A stretch of DNA of 64,000 nucleotides from CBDBLK01 sp965243145 (GTDB taxonomy: Bacteria; Bdellovibrionota; Bacteriovoracia; Bacteriovoracales; Bacteriovoracaceae): assembly GCA_965243145.1 (NCBI GenBank), contig CBDEUB010000002.1, positions 1,674,001 through 1,738,000 on the forward strand, read 5' to 3'. The position numbers and the translations under genes are program-made. Below, piece after piece: positions 33,767-43,141 of the stretch (position 1 is its first letter; each line of letters starts with the position of its first letter). Below the pieces are notes generated by a model. It ran no database searches and was not told where the DNA came from. It worked only from the letters and a program-made list of their open reading frames with translations.

Positions 33767-36228
33767 TCTTCCTCTTCCTGAACTAATTTCTCAACGGCAA
33801 CCACTTTTTCACCCTGTTTGGGGCGAATAATGCGAACGCCCTGGGTGGCACGCCCCATGAGGGAGATGCCCGACACCTTCACCCGAATGACCTGCCCTTT
33901 ATTGGTAATAATCATAAGGTCGTCACTATCGACAACTGGCCTAATCGAGCAAATCTCACCGTTCTTTTCGGTCAAGCGCATGGCCAGAATACCCTTGCCC
34001 CCGCGGGCCTGCTTCCGGTACTGTCCGGATTGAGTGCGTTTCCCATAACCATTTTCGGTTATGGAAAGAATTTCTAAAGTATCATCGACAATTTCCATAC
34101 CGATAATCTTTTCACCTTCATCAATGTTAATTCCCTTAACTCCCTGGGAAACACGGCCCATGGGACGGCAATCGCTCTCTGCAAAACGGATCATTTTTCC
34201 CGAGGCGGTACACAAAAGAATGTCTTTGTTGGGACTCACCAAACGCACGGTCAGGAGATTGTCCCCGTCTACTATTTTAATCGCTTTAAGTCCGCTTTGT
34301 TTAATTCTTTTATAATCACTCAAGGCCGATTTTTTCACCAATCCGCGTTCGGTGGCAAAAATAACATACCGATCTTTTAAGTTGTCGAGGCCATCAACGC
34401 ATAAAATGCTCTTAATTTTCTCTCCGCCGGGAATAGAGATAAGGTTGACGATATTTCTGCCTTTTGAAGTGCGTGCTCCTTCGGGAACTTCGTAAACTTT
34501 TTTGGAAAAGACGGTTCCCTTGCTGGTAAAGAAAAATAAAGTCGAGTGGGTGTTGGCCACAAAAATATCGGTGAAAAAATCGTCACTGCTGGAAGCGCCT
34601 TTAACTCCCATACCACCGCGCTTTTGAGTTTTATAGGTGTCGGTGGCCATGCGTTTAATATACCCTTTATGGGTGATGGTGACGATAACATCTTCTTTTT
34701 TAACCAGGTCTTCAATTTGAATTTCACCCGCCCTGGCGACAATTTCGGTTTTGCGTTCATCCGAATAATTTTCTATGATTTGATCAAATTCTTCACAAAT
34801 GATTTTTTTGACCAAATCCTCACTGCCCAAAATGGACTCCAATCGCGCTATTTCTTTCATTATGTTCTCATAATCGGCGATGATTTTATCTCTTTCCAGG
34901 CCAGTCAACCTTTGCAAACGCATTTCCAAAATGGCCTGGGCCTGAATTTCCGAAAGGGAATAACTCGACATAAGCCTGGTTTTGGCCTGGGCCGGCCCCT
35001 CGGAAGTCTTTATCATCTCCACTAAACTGTCGATATTTTCCACAGCGGTTTTAAGGCCCTCTAAAATGTGCGCTTTTTCTTTGGCCTTTTTAAGTTCAAA
35101 GACGGTTCGCCTAATGACCACTTCCCGGCGGTGATCGATAAAGGCCAAAAGCTGGCCTTTAATATCGAGGACTCTGGGGGTTCCGTTGAAAATAGAGAGA
35201 AAAATGATCCCGAAAGAAGTTTGCAAATGGGTCTGTTTATAAAGGCGATTGAGGATGACTGAGCCAATTTCTCCCTTTTTGAGATCAAAAACAATGCGGA
35301 TACCGTGACGGTTGGATTCGTCCCGAATGTCCGATATTCCGGTGATCTGTTTGGAATTTACCAAATCTGCCACTTTCTCGATAAATTTGGCCTTGTTGAC
35401 CTGATAGGGAATTTCCGTCACCACAATCCTTTCCCGATCTCCACTCTTGCCAAAAGTTTCGATTTCAGCGCGCCCGCGAAGTTGAATCACCCCTTTCCCG
35501 GTTTGGTAGGCCGAACGAATCCCCTCCACGCCATAGATAATTCCTCCAGTGGGAAAATCTGGGCCTGGAATAAACTGCATAATTTCTTCCATGCCACAAT
35601 CGGGATTTTGAATGAGCGCCTTCAACGCCTGCATAATTTCAGACAAATTATGGGGGGGAATATTGGTGGCCATACCCACGGCAATTCCCGAAGAACCGTT
35701 GACCAGAAGGTTGGGAATTTTGGTTGGAAGAACGCAGGGTTCCTTTAGAGAATCGTCATAATTGGATTGCCATTCAACGGTATCCTTATCCAAATCACGC
35801 AGCATCTCCTCCGCCATTTTCTTCATGCGGATTTCGGTGTACCTCATGGCCGCCGCCGAATCGCCGTCGATGGAGCCAAAATTCCCCTGGCCATCAACCA
35901 GGGGATAGCGCATGGAAAATTCTTGCGCTAGACGAACAATGGTCTGATAAACCGCTGCATCTCCGTGAGGGTGGTATTTACCGATGACATCACCCACGAT
36001 TCTGGCCGATTTCAAAAAGGGTTTATTGCTCAAATTGCCCAGAGTATGCATGGCGTACAAGGCCCGGCGGTGAACCGGCTTAAGGCCATCGCGGACATCG
36101 GGGAGGGCGCGACCGACAATGACGGACATGGCGTAGTCCAAATAACAATTCTTCATTTCATCCTGAATAAAGATGGGAATCATGCTATTATTGGTGGAGG
36201 GTTCTTGCTGGCCAGTACCGTTGTTCAT
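33763..36228 (-). CDS. gyrA: DNA gyrase subunit A
   Basis: GyrA cuts and reseals DNA as part of the A2B2 gyrase. The 821-residue protein has the catalytic Tyr130 in AAAMRYTEIRM and a C-terminal wrapping domain with a GyrA box of the form QARGGKG, which marks gyrase rather than topoisomerase IV. In the quinolone-determining region the sequence reads HPHGDAAVYQTI: the residues matching E. coli Ser83 and Asp87 are Ala91 and Gln95. It starts three bases after gyrB. Confidence 0.97.
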   Translation of the reverse strand: MNNGTGQQEPSTNNSMIPIFIQDEMKNCYLDYAMSVIVGRALPDVRDGLKPVHRRALYAMHTLGNLSNKPFLKSARIVGDVIGKYHPHGDAAVYQTIVRLAQEFSMRYPLVDGQGNFGSIDGDSAAAMRYTEIRMKKMAEEMLRDLDKDTVEWQSNYDDSLKEPCVLPTKIPNLLVNGSSGIAVGMATNIPPHNLSEIMQALKALIQNPDCGMEEIMQFIPGPDFPTGGIIYGVEGIRSAYQTGKGVIQLRGRAEIETFGKSGDRERIVVTEIPYQVNKAKFIEKVADLVNSKQITGISDIRDESNRHGIRIVFDLKKGEIGSVILNRLYKQTHLQTSFGIIFLSIFNGTPRVLDIKGQLLAFIDHRREVVIRRTVFELKKAKEKAHILEGLKTAVENIDSLVEMIKTSEGPAQAKTRLMSSYSLSEIQAQAILEMRLQRLTGLERDKIIADYENIMKEIARLESILGSEDLVKKIICEEFDQIIENYSDERKTEIVARAGEIQIEDLVKKEDVIVTITHKGYIKRMATDTYKTQKRGGMGVKGASSSDDFFTDIFVANTHSTLFFFTSKGTVFSKKVYEVPEGARTSKGRNIVNLISIPGGEKIKSILCVDGLDNLKDRYVIFATERGLVKKSALSDYKRIKQSGLKAIKIVDGDNLLTVRLVSPNKDILLCTASGKMIRFAESDCRPMGRVSQGVKGINIDEGEKIIGMEIVDDTLEILSITENGYGKRTQSGQYRKQARGGKGILAMRLTEKNGEICSIRPVVDSDDLMIITNKGQVIRVKVSGISLMGRATQGVRIIRPKQGEKVVAVEKLVQEEEE

Positions 36229-36231
36229 AAG

Positions 36232-38688
36232 TTAAATATCCAAATTTCTCACATTGAGAGCATTCTCTTCCACAAATTGACGGCGGGGTTCCACATTGTC
36301 CCCCATTAAAACCGAAAAAACTTGATCCGCTTCGATAGAATCCTCTATTTTAACCTGTAGCAAAGTCCTATTCTTAGGATCCATCGTAGTTTCCCAAAGT
36401 TGTTCAGGATTCATTTCTCCAAGGCCTTTATAGCGTTGGATATAGGCCCCCTGGCGGCCATCTTGAAGAATAAACTGAGTGAAACCTTCGAGAGAATGAA
36501 ACTCTTTTTTTCCCGACTTTTCTTTCTCAATAATGAATTGGGATTTTCCCAAAGACTGAACGCCGTCAAAAGCGTTGATCAGATCATTAAACTCGGGACT
36601 TCCCAAAAAGTAGTTGTTGAGTTTAAAGCGCTTAGTGCGGGCAGTGGCCTGAATACGGCAATTGACTTGAAAATTGTTGTGCGCTTTATTTTCCACAATA
36701 TCAAAAGAATACTGTTTTAAAGTTTCGTTTTCGTAACTTTTGAGCAAATTTTTAAGTTTATCGACTTGCTCCCGCAATTCTTCTTTATCTTTCAAAGTCT
36801 CAACCCGAATTTGAGAGTTTTCTATGATCATTCTCAAAAGGAAGGCATCGAAGTGGGCATCGTAAGATTGGAGGTTTTTGGTGTAAGTAATATATTTGTT
36901 GACCAGTTTTTCAACTTCTTCTTGTGAATAAAGTGTCTCATCGACATAAACACGGCCTCCTTCCACGGCATTGGAAACCAAAAAACGCTCCAAAAATTTT
37001 TCATCTTTCAAATACTTTTCCGATTTTCCCCTCTTGTATTTGTAAAGGGGAGGTTGGGCGATATAGATATTCCCGTTCTCGATAAGTTCGGGAAACTGGC
37101 GGTAGAAAAGTGTCAGCAACAAAGTCCTGATGTGCGACCCGTCCACATCGGCATCGGTCATGATTACGACTTTGTGGTAGCGCAACTTGTTCAGGGAAAA
37201 ATTGCCCTTGCCAATTCCCGTTCCCAAGGCCTGGATCAACATTTTAATTTCAAGATTGGCCAACATTTTGTCGTAGCGCGCTTTCTCGACATTGAGGATT
37301 TTCCCCTTGAGAGGCAAAACGGCCTGAACGGCGCGGTCGCGGCCCTGTTTGGCCGATCCTCCTGCCGAATCCCCTTCCACAATGTAGAGTTCACACAGGG
37401 CCGGGTCTTTTTCCTGGCAGTCCGCCATTTTTCCGGGCAGTCCTCCGGTTTCCAAAACGGATTTGCGGCGAGTGAGTTCCCTGGCCCGGCGGGCGGCCTC
37501 GCGGGCAGCGGCGGCATCAACCGATTTTCTAATAACGGTTTTGGCCAAGTTGGGATTCTCTTCAAAATAAGTTTTGAGTCCATCCCCAACCAAGGAATTG
37601 ACAATGCCCTCGACTTCCGAGTTTCCCAACTTGTCTTTGGTCTGTCCTTCAAATTGCAATTCGGGAAGTTTGACCGATATGATCGAGGTCAATCCCTCGC
37701 GCATATCGTCTCCGGTCAAATTGGTTTTAATACCCTTTAAAAGATTGTTTTCTTTGGCGTAGGCGTTGATCACTCTGGTGAGAGCGGTCTTAAATCCCGA
37801 AATGTGGGTTCCACCTCCAGGGGTGGCAATGGCATTGGCGTAACCTGAAATAACCTCACTATAGGAATCAGTCCATTGGAGGGCCATTTCAATTTCGTAG
37901 TCTTTGCGCGCCTGGGAAATATAAATGGGTTTTCCGTGAATAGGGTTCTTTGCCCTGTTGAGGTATTTTACAAATTCAATTAGGCCCCCGAGATAGTGGA
38001 AGACTTCCTTTTTTTCAGACCTTTCATCTTTGAGCGAAATTTTAAGGCCCTTGTTTAAGAAGGCCATTTCACGAAACCGGCCGGCCAGCGTATCGTAGGC
38101 AAATTCGTGAATTTCAAAAATTTCGTTGTCGGGTTTAAAAGTGACCGAAGTTCCCGTCTCCGAAATGTTTTCTAGTTTAGAGACGACTTTGAGAGGTTCC
38201 TTGGCAGAACCCTGTTCAAAGACGAGCTGGTGGACTTTTCCGTCTTTTCTAATTTCCAGGCGAATCCACTTCGATAGGGCGTTGACCACTGCGGCCCCCA
38301 CACCGTGCAATCCTCCCGAAACTTTATAGGCCCCGTCTTCCTCGTTGAATTTTCCTCCGGCGTGAAGTTTGGTAAACACCAACTCCGCGGCGGAAACGCC
38401 TTCTTCGGAGTGAATACCAACCGGAATACCGCGCCCGTTATCGACTATAGTGACCGAATTATCCACATGAATGATCACCTTAATCTCTGTGCAATATCCG
38501 GCCAGGGCCTCATCTACAGCGTTATCGACAATTTCATACACACAGTGATGCAATCCCTTGAAGGCAGTATCACCAATGTACATGCCTGGCCGTTTGCGGA
38601 TGGCCTCAAGCCCTTCCAAAACCTTAATCTGGTCTGCCGTGTACTTTTCACCTGCCCGGGAAATGGAAGAAGATGTCAAACCTTCCAA
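36232..38688 (-). CDS. gyrB: DNA gyrase subunit B
   Basis: GyrB is the ATPase subunit of gyrase. The 818-residue protein has the GHKL ATP site (EIVDNAVDEALAG, VDNGRGIPVG, GGLHGVGAAVVNALS), the transducer domain and the TOPRIM domain (LYIVEGDSAGGSAKQGRDR, IMTDADVDGSHIRTLLLT). It includes the long C-terminal insertion typical of Gram-negative GyrB. It belongs to the conserved dnaA-dnaN-recF-gyrB-gyrA order. Confidence 0.98.
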   Translation of the reverse strand: MEGLTSSSISRAGEKYTADQIKVLEGLEAIRKRPGMYIGDTAFKGLHHCVYEIVDNAVDEALAGYCTEIKVIIHVDNSVTIVDNGRGIPVGIHSEEGVSAAELVFTKLHAGGKFNEEDGAYKVSGGLHGVGAAVVNALSKWIRLEIRKDGKVHQLVFEQGSAKEPLKVVSKLENISETGTSVTFKPDNEIFEIHEFAYDTLAGRFREMAFLNKGLKISLKDERSEKKEVFHYLGGLIEFVKYLNRAKNPIHGKPIYISQARKDYEIEMALQWTDSYSEVISGYANAIATPGGGTHISGFKTALTRVINAYAKENNLLKGIKTNLTGDDMREGLTSIISVKLPELQFEGQTKDKLGNSEVEGIVNSLVGDGLKTYFEENPNLAKTVIRKSVDAAAAREAARRARELTRRKSVLETGGLPGKMADCQEKDPALCELYIVEGDSAGGSAKQGRDRAVQAVLPLKGKILNVEKARYDKMLANLEIKMLIQALGTGIGKGNFSLNKLRYHKVVIMTDADVDGSHIRTLLLTLFYRQFPELIENGNIYIAQPPLYKYKRGKSEKYLKDEKFLERFLVSNAVEGGRVYVDETLYSQEEVEKLVNKYITYTKNLQSYDAHFDAFLLRMIIENSQIRVETLKDKEELREQVDKLKNLLKSYENETLKQYSFDIVENKAHNNFQVNCRIQATARTKRFKLNNYFLGSPEFNDLINAFDGVQSLGKSQFIIEKEKSGKKEFHSLEGFTQFILQDGRQGAYIQRYKGLGEMNPEQLWETTMDPKNRTLLQVKIEDSIEADQVFSVLMGDNVEPRRQFVEENALNVRNLDI

Positions 38689-38737
38689 AAAACCTCCTGT
38701 GGCCTTAATTGTTGCTATTAGTCAGGCAATAAAAATG

Positions 38738-39844
38738 CTAACTCTGAGAGGCCACGCCGAGCCGAACCACAATCCGGTTGGCCCTCTCAATCCGTCTCAA
38801 TTCCTCTCCAAATTTTTCGTTTGCCGTCGTAATCAAAACTTGAAATGACCTTTTCTCCAAATAGTTCACCAAACGGCCCCATCTCACCTTGTCCAATTCG
38901 CCTGAAACATCGTCCATCAGGACGATGGGAGAGGATATAAGTCTATACCGAAATAACTCTATATAGGCAAATAAAAGGCCCAAATAGGCCATTTTTTGCT
39001 GGCCCAGGGAACAGTAGGAAAAAGAGTCGAGGCCGTCGAACAGGACGGTGTAATCATCGCGGTGGATTCCCCATTTGCTGTGTCCCGCCATTTCATCCTG
39101 GGGAAGGTTTTTGGCCAGAATGTGAAGGTATTTTTGAACACTTGCATTAATCATCTGGCCACTCAAATTTAGGCCCAATTTGTGCTTTTTGTCAAAAATC
39201 TCTCCAAAGATTTTTCCCGCAAAAGTCTCCAACTCCTTGAGGAATTTTTTTCTGAGGTTGGTCAATTCCACTGCCACTGGGGCCATTTCCGAGTCGAGGG
39301 CACTGATTTGCTGGCGGAATTTATCTGGCCTAAGAGAGAGGAGGGAATTTCTAAATTTGAGTCCCGCCTGATAGCGGGCCAAATTTTTGGCATAGGCCAA
39401 ATCGAGTTGGGAGAAATGGGTGTCAAACCAGTGCCGGCGAACCGAGGCCGAAGTATAAAACTTTTGGCCGCCAAAAGGATCGACAAAAATAACTCCCACG
39501 GGAAGTTTCTTCTTAGTCGGCCGGCCCTCCAAATACCATTCGGTTCCCTCTTCGCGCAGTTTACCAGAGTAGGGAATGAGTTGTTCCCCCTCTTCAAAAG
39601 CAGCAGAGAGATAAATTTCAGAGTTTTCCCCATCAATGCCCAAATACTGTGGAAAACGGGCATTTTTACGAAAAGATTTTCTGGTGATAAGCAGGTAAAT
39701 GGCCTCTAAAATATTGGTTTTGCCGTTCCCGTTTTCCCCTAAAATACAATTGATCCCGGAAGAAAAAGAGATGACATCACTGCTTAGATTTCTAAAATTC
39801 TGGGCCTGAAGTTTCCTAATTTTCAAAGGCCGCATCGAAGCCAA
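38738..39844 (-). CDS. recF: DNA repair/recombination protein RecF
   Basis: RecF helps load RecA at gaps. The 368-residue SMC-like ATPase has Walker A GENGNGKTNILEAI (about residue 36), the signature CSLGQQKMAYLG and the Walker B region PIVLMDDVSGELD. The ATG at 39844 lies 33 bases after dnaN. Length and motif order are typical. Confidence 0.96.
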   Translation of the reverse strand: MASMRPLKIRKLQAQNFRNLSSDVISFSSGINCILGENGNGKTNILEAIYLLITRKSFRKNARFPQYLGIDGENSEIYLSAAFEEGEQLIPYSGKLREEGTEWYLEGRPTKKKLPVGVIFVDPFGGQKFYTSASVRRHWFDTHFSQLDLAYAKNLARYQAGLKFRNSLLSLRPDKFRQQISALDSEMAPVAVELTNLRKKFLKELETFAGKIFGEIFDKKHKLGLNLSGQMINASVQKYLHILAKNLPQDEMAGHSKWGIHRDDYTVLFDGLDSFSYCSLGQQKMAYLGLLFAYIELFRYRLISSPIVLMDDVSGELDKVRWGRLVNYLEKRSFQVLITTANEKFGEELRRIERANRIVVRLGVASQS

Positions 39845-39877
39845 CTACCAGCACTCAAACGAAAAATCGGCAACTGC

Positions 39878-41020
39878 TCACAACTTGAGCGGCATAATGA
39901 CCCCCAAATAATGAGGGGTTTCAACAGACTTGATAACGATGGGACTCAATTCATTGCTGAGTTCAAAAGAAATGTTCCCATCTGAAACTGTCGAAAGTGC
40001 ATCAATGAGATATTTGGCGTTAAGGCCGATTTCCATTTCCTTGCCTTTATATTCGATGGGAATACTCTCAAGCCCGTCCCCCAGAGCGGGATTTTTCGCC
40101 GTAATAGTCATTGATTCGGGTGCCAATCTCACCCGTACGCCGTTGGATTTCTCGTGGGACATGATTTTTACCCTGCGAATGGCGTTAAAGAGGGTATTGC
40201 GATCGGCGATCATGGTGTGGTGAATCTGGGTGGGAATGGCATCCTGATAATTGGGGTATTCCCTGGAGATCAAGCGGACGCTGAGTTTGTAGGTATCGCC
40301 GGAATTGACATAGAGAAATGAATCACTGACCGAGACGAATAGTGTTCCCTCACTGTCCGATTCGGCCACTCGCTTGAGTTCGGTAATTCCCTTTTTGGGA
40401 ATGATGATTCCTCCGGCCAGTTCTCCGATTTTGTCATCTTCCATTTCAAAGTCAACCAGGGAAAGCCGGTGCCCATCAGTGGCCACCGCCCTAAGTCTTG
40501 AATCAATCTCTTGCAAATAAATGCCGTTTAGATAAATTCTGGTTTCATCGTTACTGATTGCATAACTGGTCATTTGAATCATCTCTGAAACTTGCTTTGA
40601 AGTTAAAATAAAGGAATGTTTTGAATCGCCGTCTTCTTCCTCCGTGTCTTCAAAGGCGAGTTTGGGAAAGTCTGCATTGTCGTGAATGGGAAGGGTGAAG
40701 TGGATATTGCCACAATTTATTTTTAGAGTATTTTCACCTTCCTGGGTTTTAAAGGAGACAGGTTGATCGGGGAGTTCCCTGACAATATCCGATAAATTTT
40801 TAATGTTGATACAAAATTCGTTTTGGCCTTCGAGTTCTGCATCGACTGTGACTTGAGCGGAGATGCCCAGGTTCGTGGTGCTGAGTTGAAGTTGGCCATC
40901 TGTGAACTTCGCTAAAGCATAGGCCAAAATGGAACTGCTATCCCTGCTTTCAGCAACGGGTAAAACTTTGCTGATGGCCTTACGCATAGATTCTGTGTGT
41001 ACGGTCGCCTGCATGTTCAT
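39878..41020 (-). CDS. dnaN: DNA polymerase III sliding clamp (beta)
   Basis: The beta clamp tethers polymerase III to DNA. The 380-residue protein has the three-domain clamp fold, with an internal IYLNGIYLQEIDSRLRAVAT segment, TDGHRLSL and the C-terminal SPIVIKS...YLGVIMPLKL ending typical of the family. Start at ATG 41020 or two codons later at 41014; the latter has a better-placed GGA. It lies just beside oriC, in the usual place. Confidence 0.97.
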   Translation of the reverse strand: MNMQATVHTESMRKAISKVLPVAESRDSSSILAYALAKFTDGQLQLSTTNLGISAQVTVDAELEGQNEFCINIKNLSDIVRELPDQPVSFKTQEGENTLKINCGNIHFTLPIHDNADFPKLAFEDTEEEDGDSKHSFILTSKQVSEMIQMTSYAISNDETRIYLNGIYLQEIDSRLRAVATDGHRLSLVDFEMEDDKIGELAGGIIIPKKGITELKRVAESDSEGTLFVSVSDSFLYVNSGDTYKLSVRLISREYPNYQDAIPTQIHHTMIADRNTLFNAIRRVKIMSHEKSNGVRVRLAPESMTITAKNPALGDGLESIPIEYKGKEMEIGLNAKYLIDALSTVSDGNISFELSNELSPIVIKSVETPHYLGVIMPLKL

Positions 41021-41164
41021 TCCACTAAAGGTTCTTTATTCACGGGATACTATAACTTGTTGGAGGAAATTTGGCAAGAAATAGTTAGGGGTTCGGTATA
41101 ATCCTAAATTTATTATTAAGAATTATTATTATTATTAGTGTGGATATGTGGATAACTCTGAAAA

Positions 41165-41182
41165 CACCCTTTGGGACGGCAT
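41165..41182 (+). repeat. oriC inverted-core repeat, arm A
   Basis: The 18-base core here is, in reverse complement, matched at 16 of 18 positions by 41456-41473. Both cores have the same outer flanks in the same direction: a DnaA box plus CTCTGAAAA before and TTTTGGAA after. So the core is flipped relative to its flanks. Confidence 0.75.
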
Positions 41183-41455
41183 TTTGGAAATTTGGGAATG
41201 TGGATAACTTGTGAATAACTTTTTATGTAGTGAGTTGGCGTAGAGTGTTGATTGAAGTTATCCACATTTTTTAAGGGTTTTCCACAGAGTTATCCACAAG
41301 TTATCCACACAAATAAAGAATGTTTTTTTTATTTGCATTAAAAAGGCCTTTTTTGGGAAAGTTATCCACATTTCAGGAAAAATGTGGATAACTTCTAACG
41401 ATTTGATGTAAGATTTTTTAATGCAAAACTTAAAAAAATGTGGATAACTCTGAAA

Positions 41456-41473
41456 ATGCCGTCCCAGAGGGTA
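41456..41473 (-). repeat. oriC inverted-core repeat, arm B
   Basis: Partner of the core at 41165-41182, in opposite orientation but within the same direct-repeat flanks. The two lie about 290 bases apart inside the DnaA-box cluster. Confidence 0.75.
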
Positions 41474-41725
41474 TTTTGGAAGAAAAAAAATGTGGATAAC
41501 TTGTGGATAACTATGTGGATAAAATGTGGATAACTTTTTTATTCACACTCATTCACAAGTTATCCACACAATTAAAATTGTTTATGGATTTTCCACAGAG
41601 TTATCCACATTTTTGGGGAAGTTATCCACATAACTAAATTTGTTTAGAGTGTGGATAACTCGGAATCGGGATCAAATAGAAATAATGGATGACCGCCCTT
41701 TTTAACCGGGGACTGGTTACCCCAT

Positions 41726-41752
41726 GTAAAAGTCTGAATAATGGACTTTTAC
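41726..41752 (+). promoter_or_regulatory. hairpin in the IS110 leader
   Basis: GTAAAAGTC (41726-41734) and GACTTTTAC (41744-41752) form a perfect 9-bp stem, 25 bases before the transposase start. It could limit read-through or translation from outside promoters. Confidence 0.5.
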
Positions 41753-41776
41753 AAACCCAAAAGGAGGGCCATCCAA

Positions 41777-42883
41777 ATGAAAAATGTACTTTATGTGGGA
41801 TTAGATGTCGACGACAAGTCTTTTCACGGAGGGGGATTCTGTGAAGCAACAGGAGAAACTTTGGAATTTAAATGCAAGGCAACAAACGCCAAATTACTGG
41901 GAAAACTCAAAAAACTCGAAGGCCAAGGATTTCAGTTGAAAACCTGCCATGAAGCAAGTTACATGGGCAATTCCCTTCACCGCTATTTAATCTCCAAGGG
42001 GATCGATAGCACGATCATTGCGCCTTCGATGATTCCCGAGTTAGCGAGCGGACGGGTGAAAACCGATCGAGTCGATAGCAACAAACTTGCCAAGTATTTT
42101 GCAAAAGGACTTTTAACGCCCGTTTATATTCCTGACAAAGTTGACGAACAGGCCAGAGACATTATCCGCTCCCGTAGATTTTTTGTTGAGCAACGAAAAT
42201 CTCTAAAAAATCACATTGTATCGACTTTAAAGCGATACGGACTCAAATATAATGAAGGCGGGGAAAACAAGTCATATTGGACAATTTCGCATATGGCGTG
42301 GATTCGCAGGGAAATAAAAACTTTGGACGACTCAGGCAGGATAAATCTGGAATTTCTTCTTGGGCAATGTGAAAGGATGAATGACTGTATTGAGGAATAC
42401 GATAAAAAAATCGAAGAATTGTCGGAACTGAAAAGGTATAAAAAGAAAAAAAATGCTCTTACTTGTTTTAGAGGTATAAGCACTTTTTCTGCAATGGCGT
42501 TGATAACGGAGATTGGAGATATTGAAAGATTTTCCCACCCATCGAAACTTGTTTCGTACGCTGGCCTGGATGTCAGTGAATACAGTTCTGGTGGAAAGGA
42601 AAAGAAATTTGGAATAACAAAAATGGGGAATCGTTGGATAAGAACGACGATTGTTGAAAGCAGTCAATTCTCGGGGCGGATATGCCAGATAAGCAAAAGA
42701 TTAAAAGAGGCCAGGAAAGGCCAATCGAAAGCAATAGTTGCCATTGCGGATAAATGCATGAAGAGACTACGAAAAAAATCTGTAAGACTTCAAAATATGA
42801 ACAAACATAGCAATAAAGTGAAAGTTGCCTGTGCAAGAGAGCACCTGTGTTTTGTCTGGGAGGCACTCAACGCAGCGGCCTGA
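41777..42883 (+). CDS. IS110-family transposase
   Basis: This 368-residue DEDD recombinase starts at ATG 41777 behind AAAAGGAGGG. The N-terminal RuvC-like domain opens LYVGLDVDDKSFHG and contains KTDRVDSNKLAKYF. The C-terminal Transposase_20 domain has FRGISTFSAMALITEIGD and the serine-bearing KLVSYAGLDVSEYSSGGKE block, followed by GITKMGNRWIR. Such enzymes recombine DNA under the guidance of a bridge RNA encoded in the element. The gene is intact, so the element may be active. Confidence 0.93.
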   Translation: MKNVLYVGLDVDDKSFHGGGFCEATGETLEFKCKATNAKLLGKLKKLEGQGFQLKTCHEASYMGNSLHRYLISKGIDSTIIAPSMIPELASGRVKTDRVDSNKLAKYFAKGLLTPVYIPDKVDEQARDIIRSRRFFVEQRKSLKNHIVSTLKRYGLKYNEGGENKSYWTISHMAWIRREIKTLDDSGRINLEFLLGQCERMNDCIEEYDKKIEELSELKRYKKKKNALTCFRGISTFSAMALITEIGDIERFSHPSKLVSYAGLDVSEYSSGGKEKKFGITKMGNRWIRTTIVESSQFSGRICQISKRLKEARKGQSKAIVAIADKCMKRLRKKSVRLQNMNKHSNKVKVACAREHLCFVWEALNAAA

Positions 42884-42889
42884 AATAAT

Positions 42890-43115
42890 ATTAACTGATG
42901 ACAGTTCCGGTTTAAAGGAGAAGATAAGGATTTTTTGAGAATTTAAGAACCATGATGTGGTGAAACCCTCGGTAAAGAAGCTTGGTTAAAGTTTCCGATC
43001 ACAGATAGAGGATAACACCGCTCGAACCAAGCTTAATGCGTTAACCAGCACGCGAATATGAGGTTGGAAGTCAAAGGAACTCATAAATTTCTTAAAAAAA
43101 ACGAATTTTCTTCTT
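42890..43115 (+). ncRNA. candidate bridge/seek RNA of the IS110 element
   Basis: The non-coding stretch after the transposase stop is where IS1111-type elements encode their guide RNA. It holds a strong stem, AAGCTTGGTT (42978-42987) with AACCAAGCTT (43025-43034), around a 37-base loop of the kind that carries target- and donor-reading sequences. The exact ends are not visible from sequence alone. Confidence 0.45.
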
Positions 43116-43141
43116 GCCGGGCGGTCATCCATATGAGCTTC

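Larger units (their letters stand above)
41100..41660. other. chromosomal replication origin oriC
   Basis: Between dnaN and the insertion element lie 16 perfect DnaA boxes (TTATCCACA or its complement), starting at 41147, 41199, 41258, 41290, 41301, 41362, 41383, 41439, 41491, 41502, 41514, 41525, 41560, 41601, 41622 and 41650. Nine point one way and seven the other. Near matches such as TGTGGATAT (41139) and TTTTCCACA (41277, 41589) add to these. An almost pure A/T stretch with TTATTATTATTA at about 41103-41138 is the likely unwinding element, next to dnaN. The position between dnaA and dnaN is classical. Confidence 0.96.
41685..43132. mobile_element. IS110-family element, IS1111-type, beside oriC
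   Basis: A 1,448-bp unit bounded by a perfect 14-bp inverted repeat, ATGGATGACCGCCC (41685-41698) and GGGCGGTCATCCAT (43119-43132). Within it are one DEDD transposase gene and about 235 bases of non-coding DNA on its 3' side. IS110 elements proper lack inverted repeats, while the IS1111 subgroup has subterminal ones, so this looks like the latter. No target duplication is seen, as expected. The right end lies nine bases before the dnaA stop, so it separates dnaA from the DnaA boxes without breaking a gene. Confidence 0.85.

Noticed and set aside
39868..39885. Fourth MITE copy or remnant after dnaN (AACTGCTCACAA)
   Set aside because: Only the end motif matches, and much of it is the dnaN stop and last codons; no second end or duplication is visible.
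41139..41660. CRISPR-like array in the origin region
   Set aside because: The repeats are 9-mers in both orientations at irregular spacing, matching DnaA boxes, with no cas genes.
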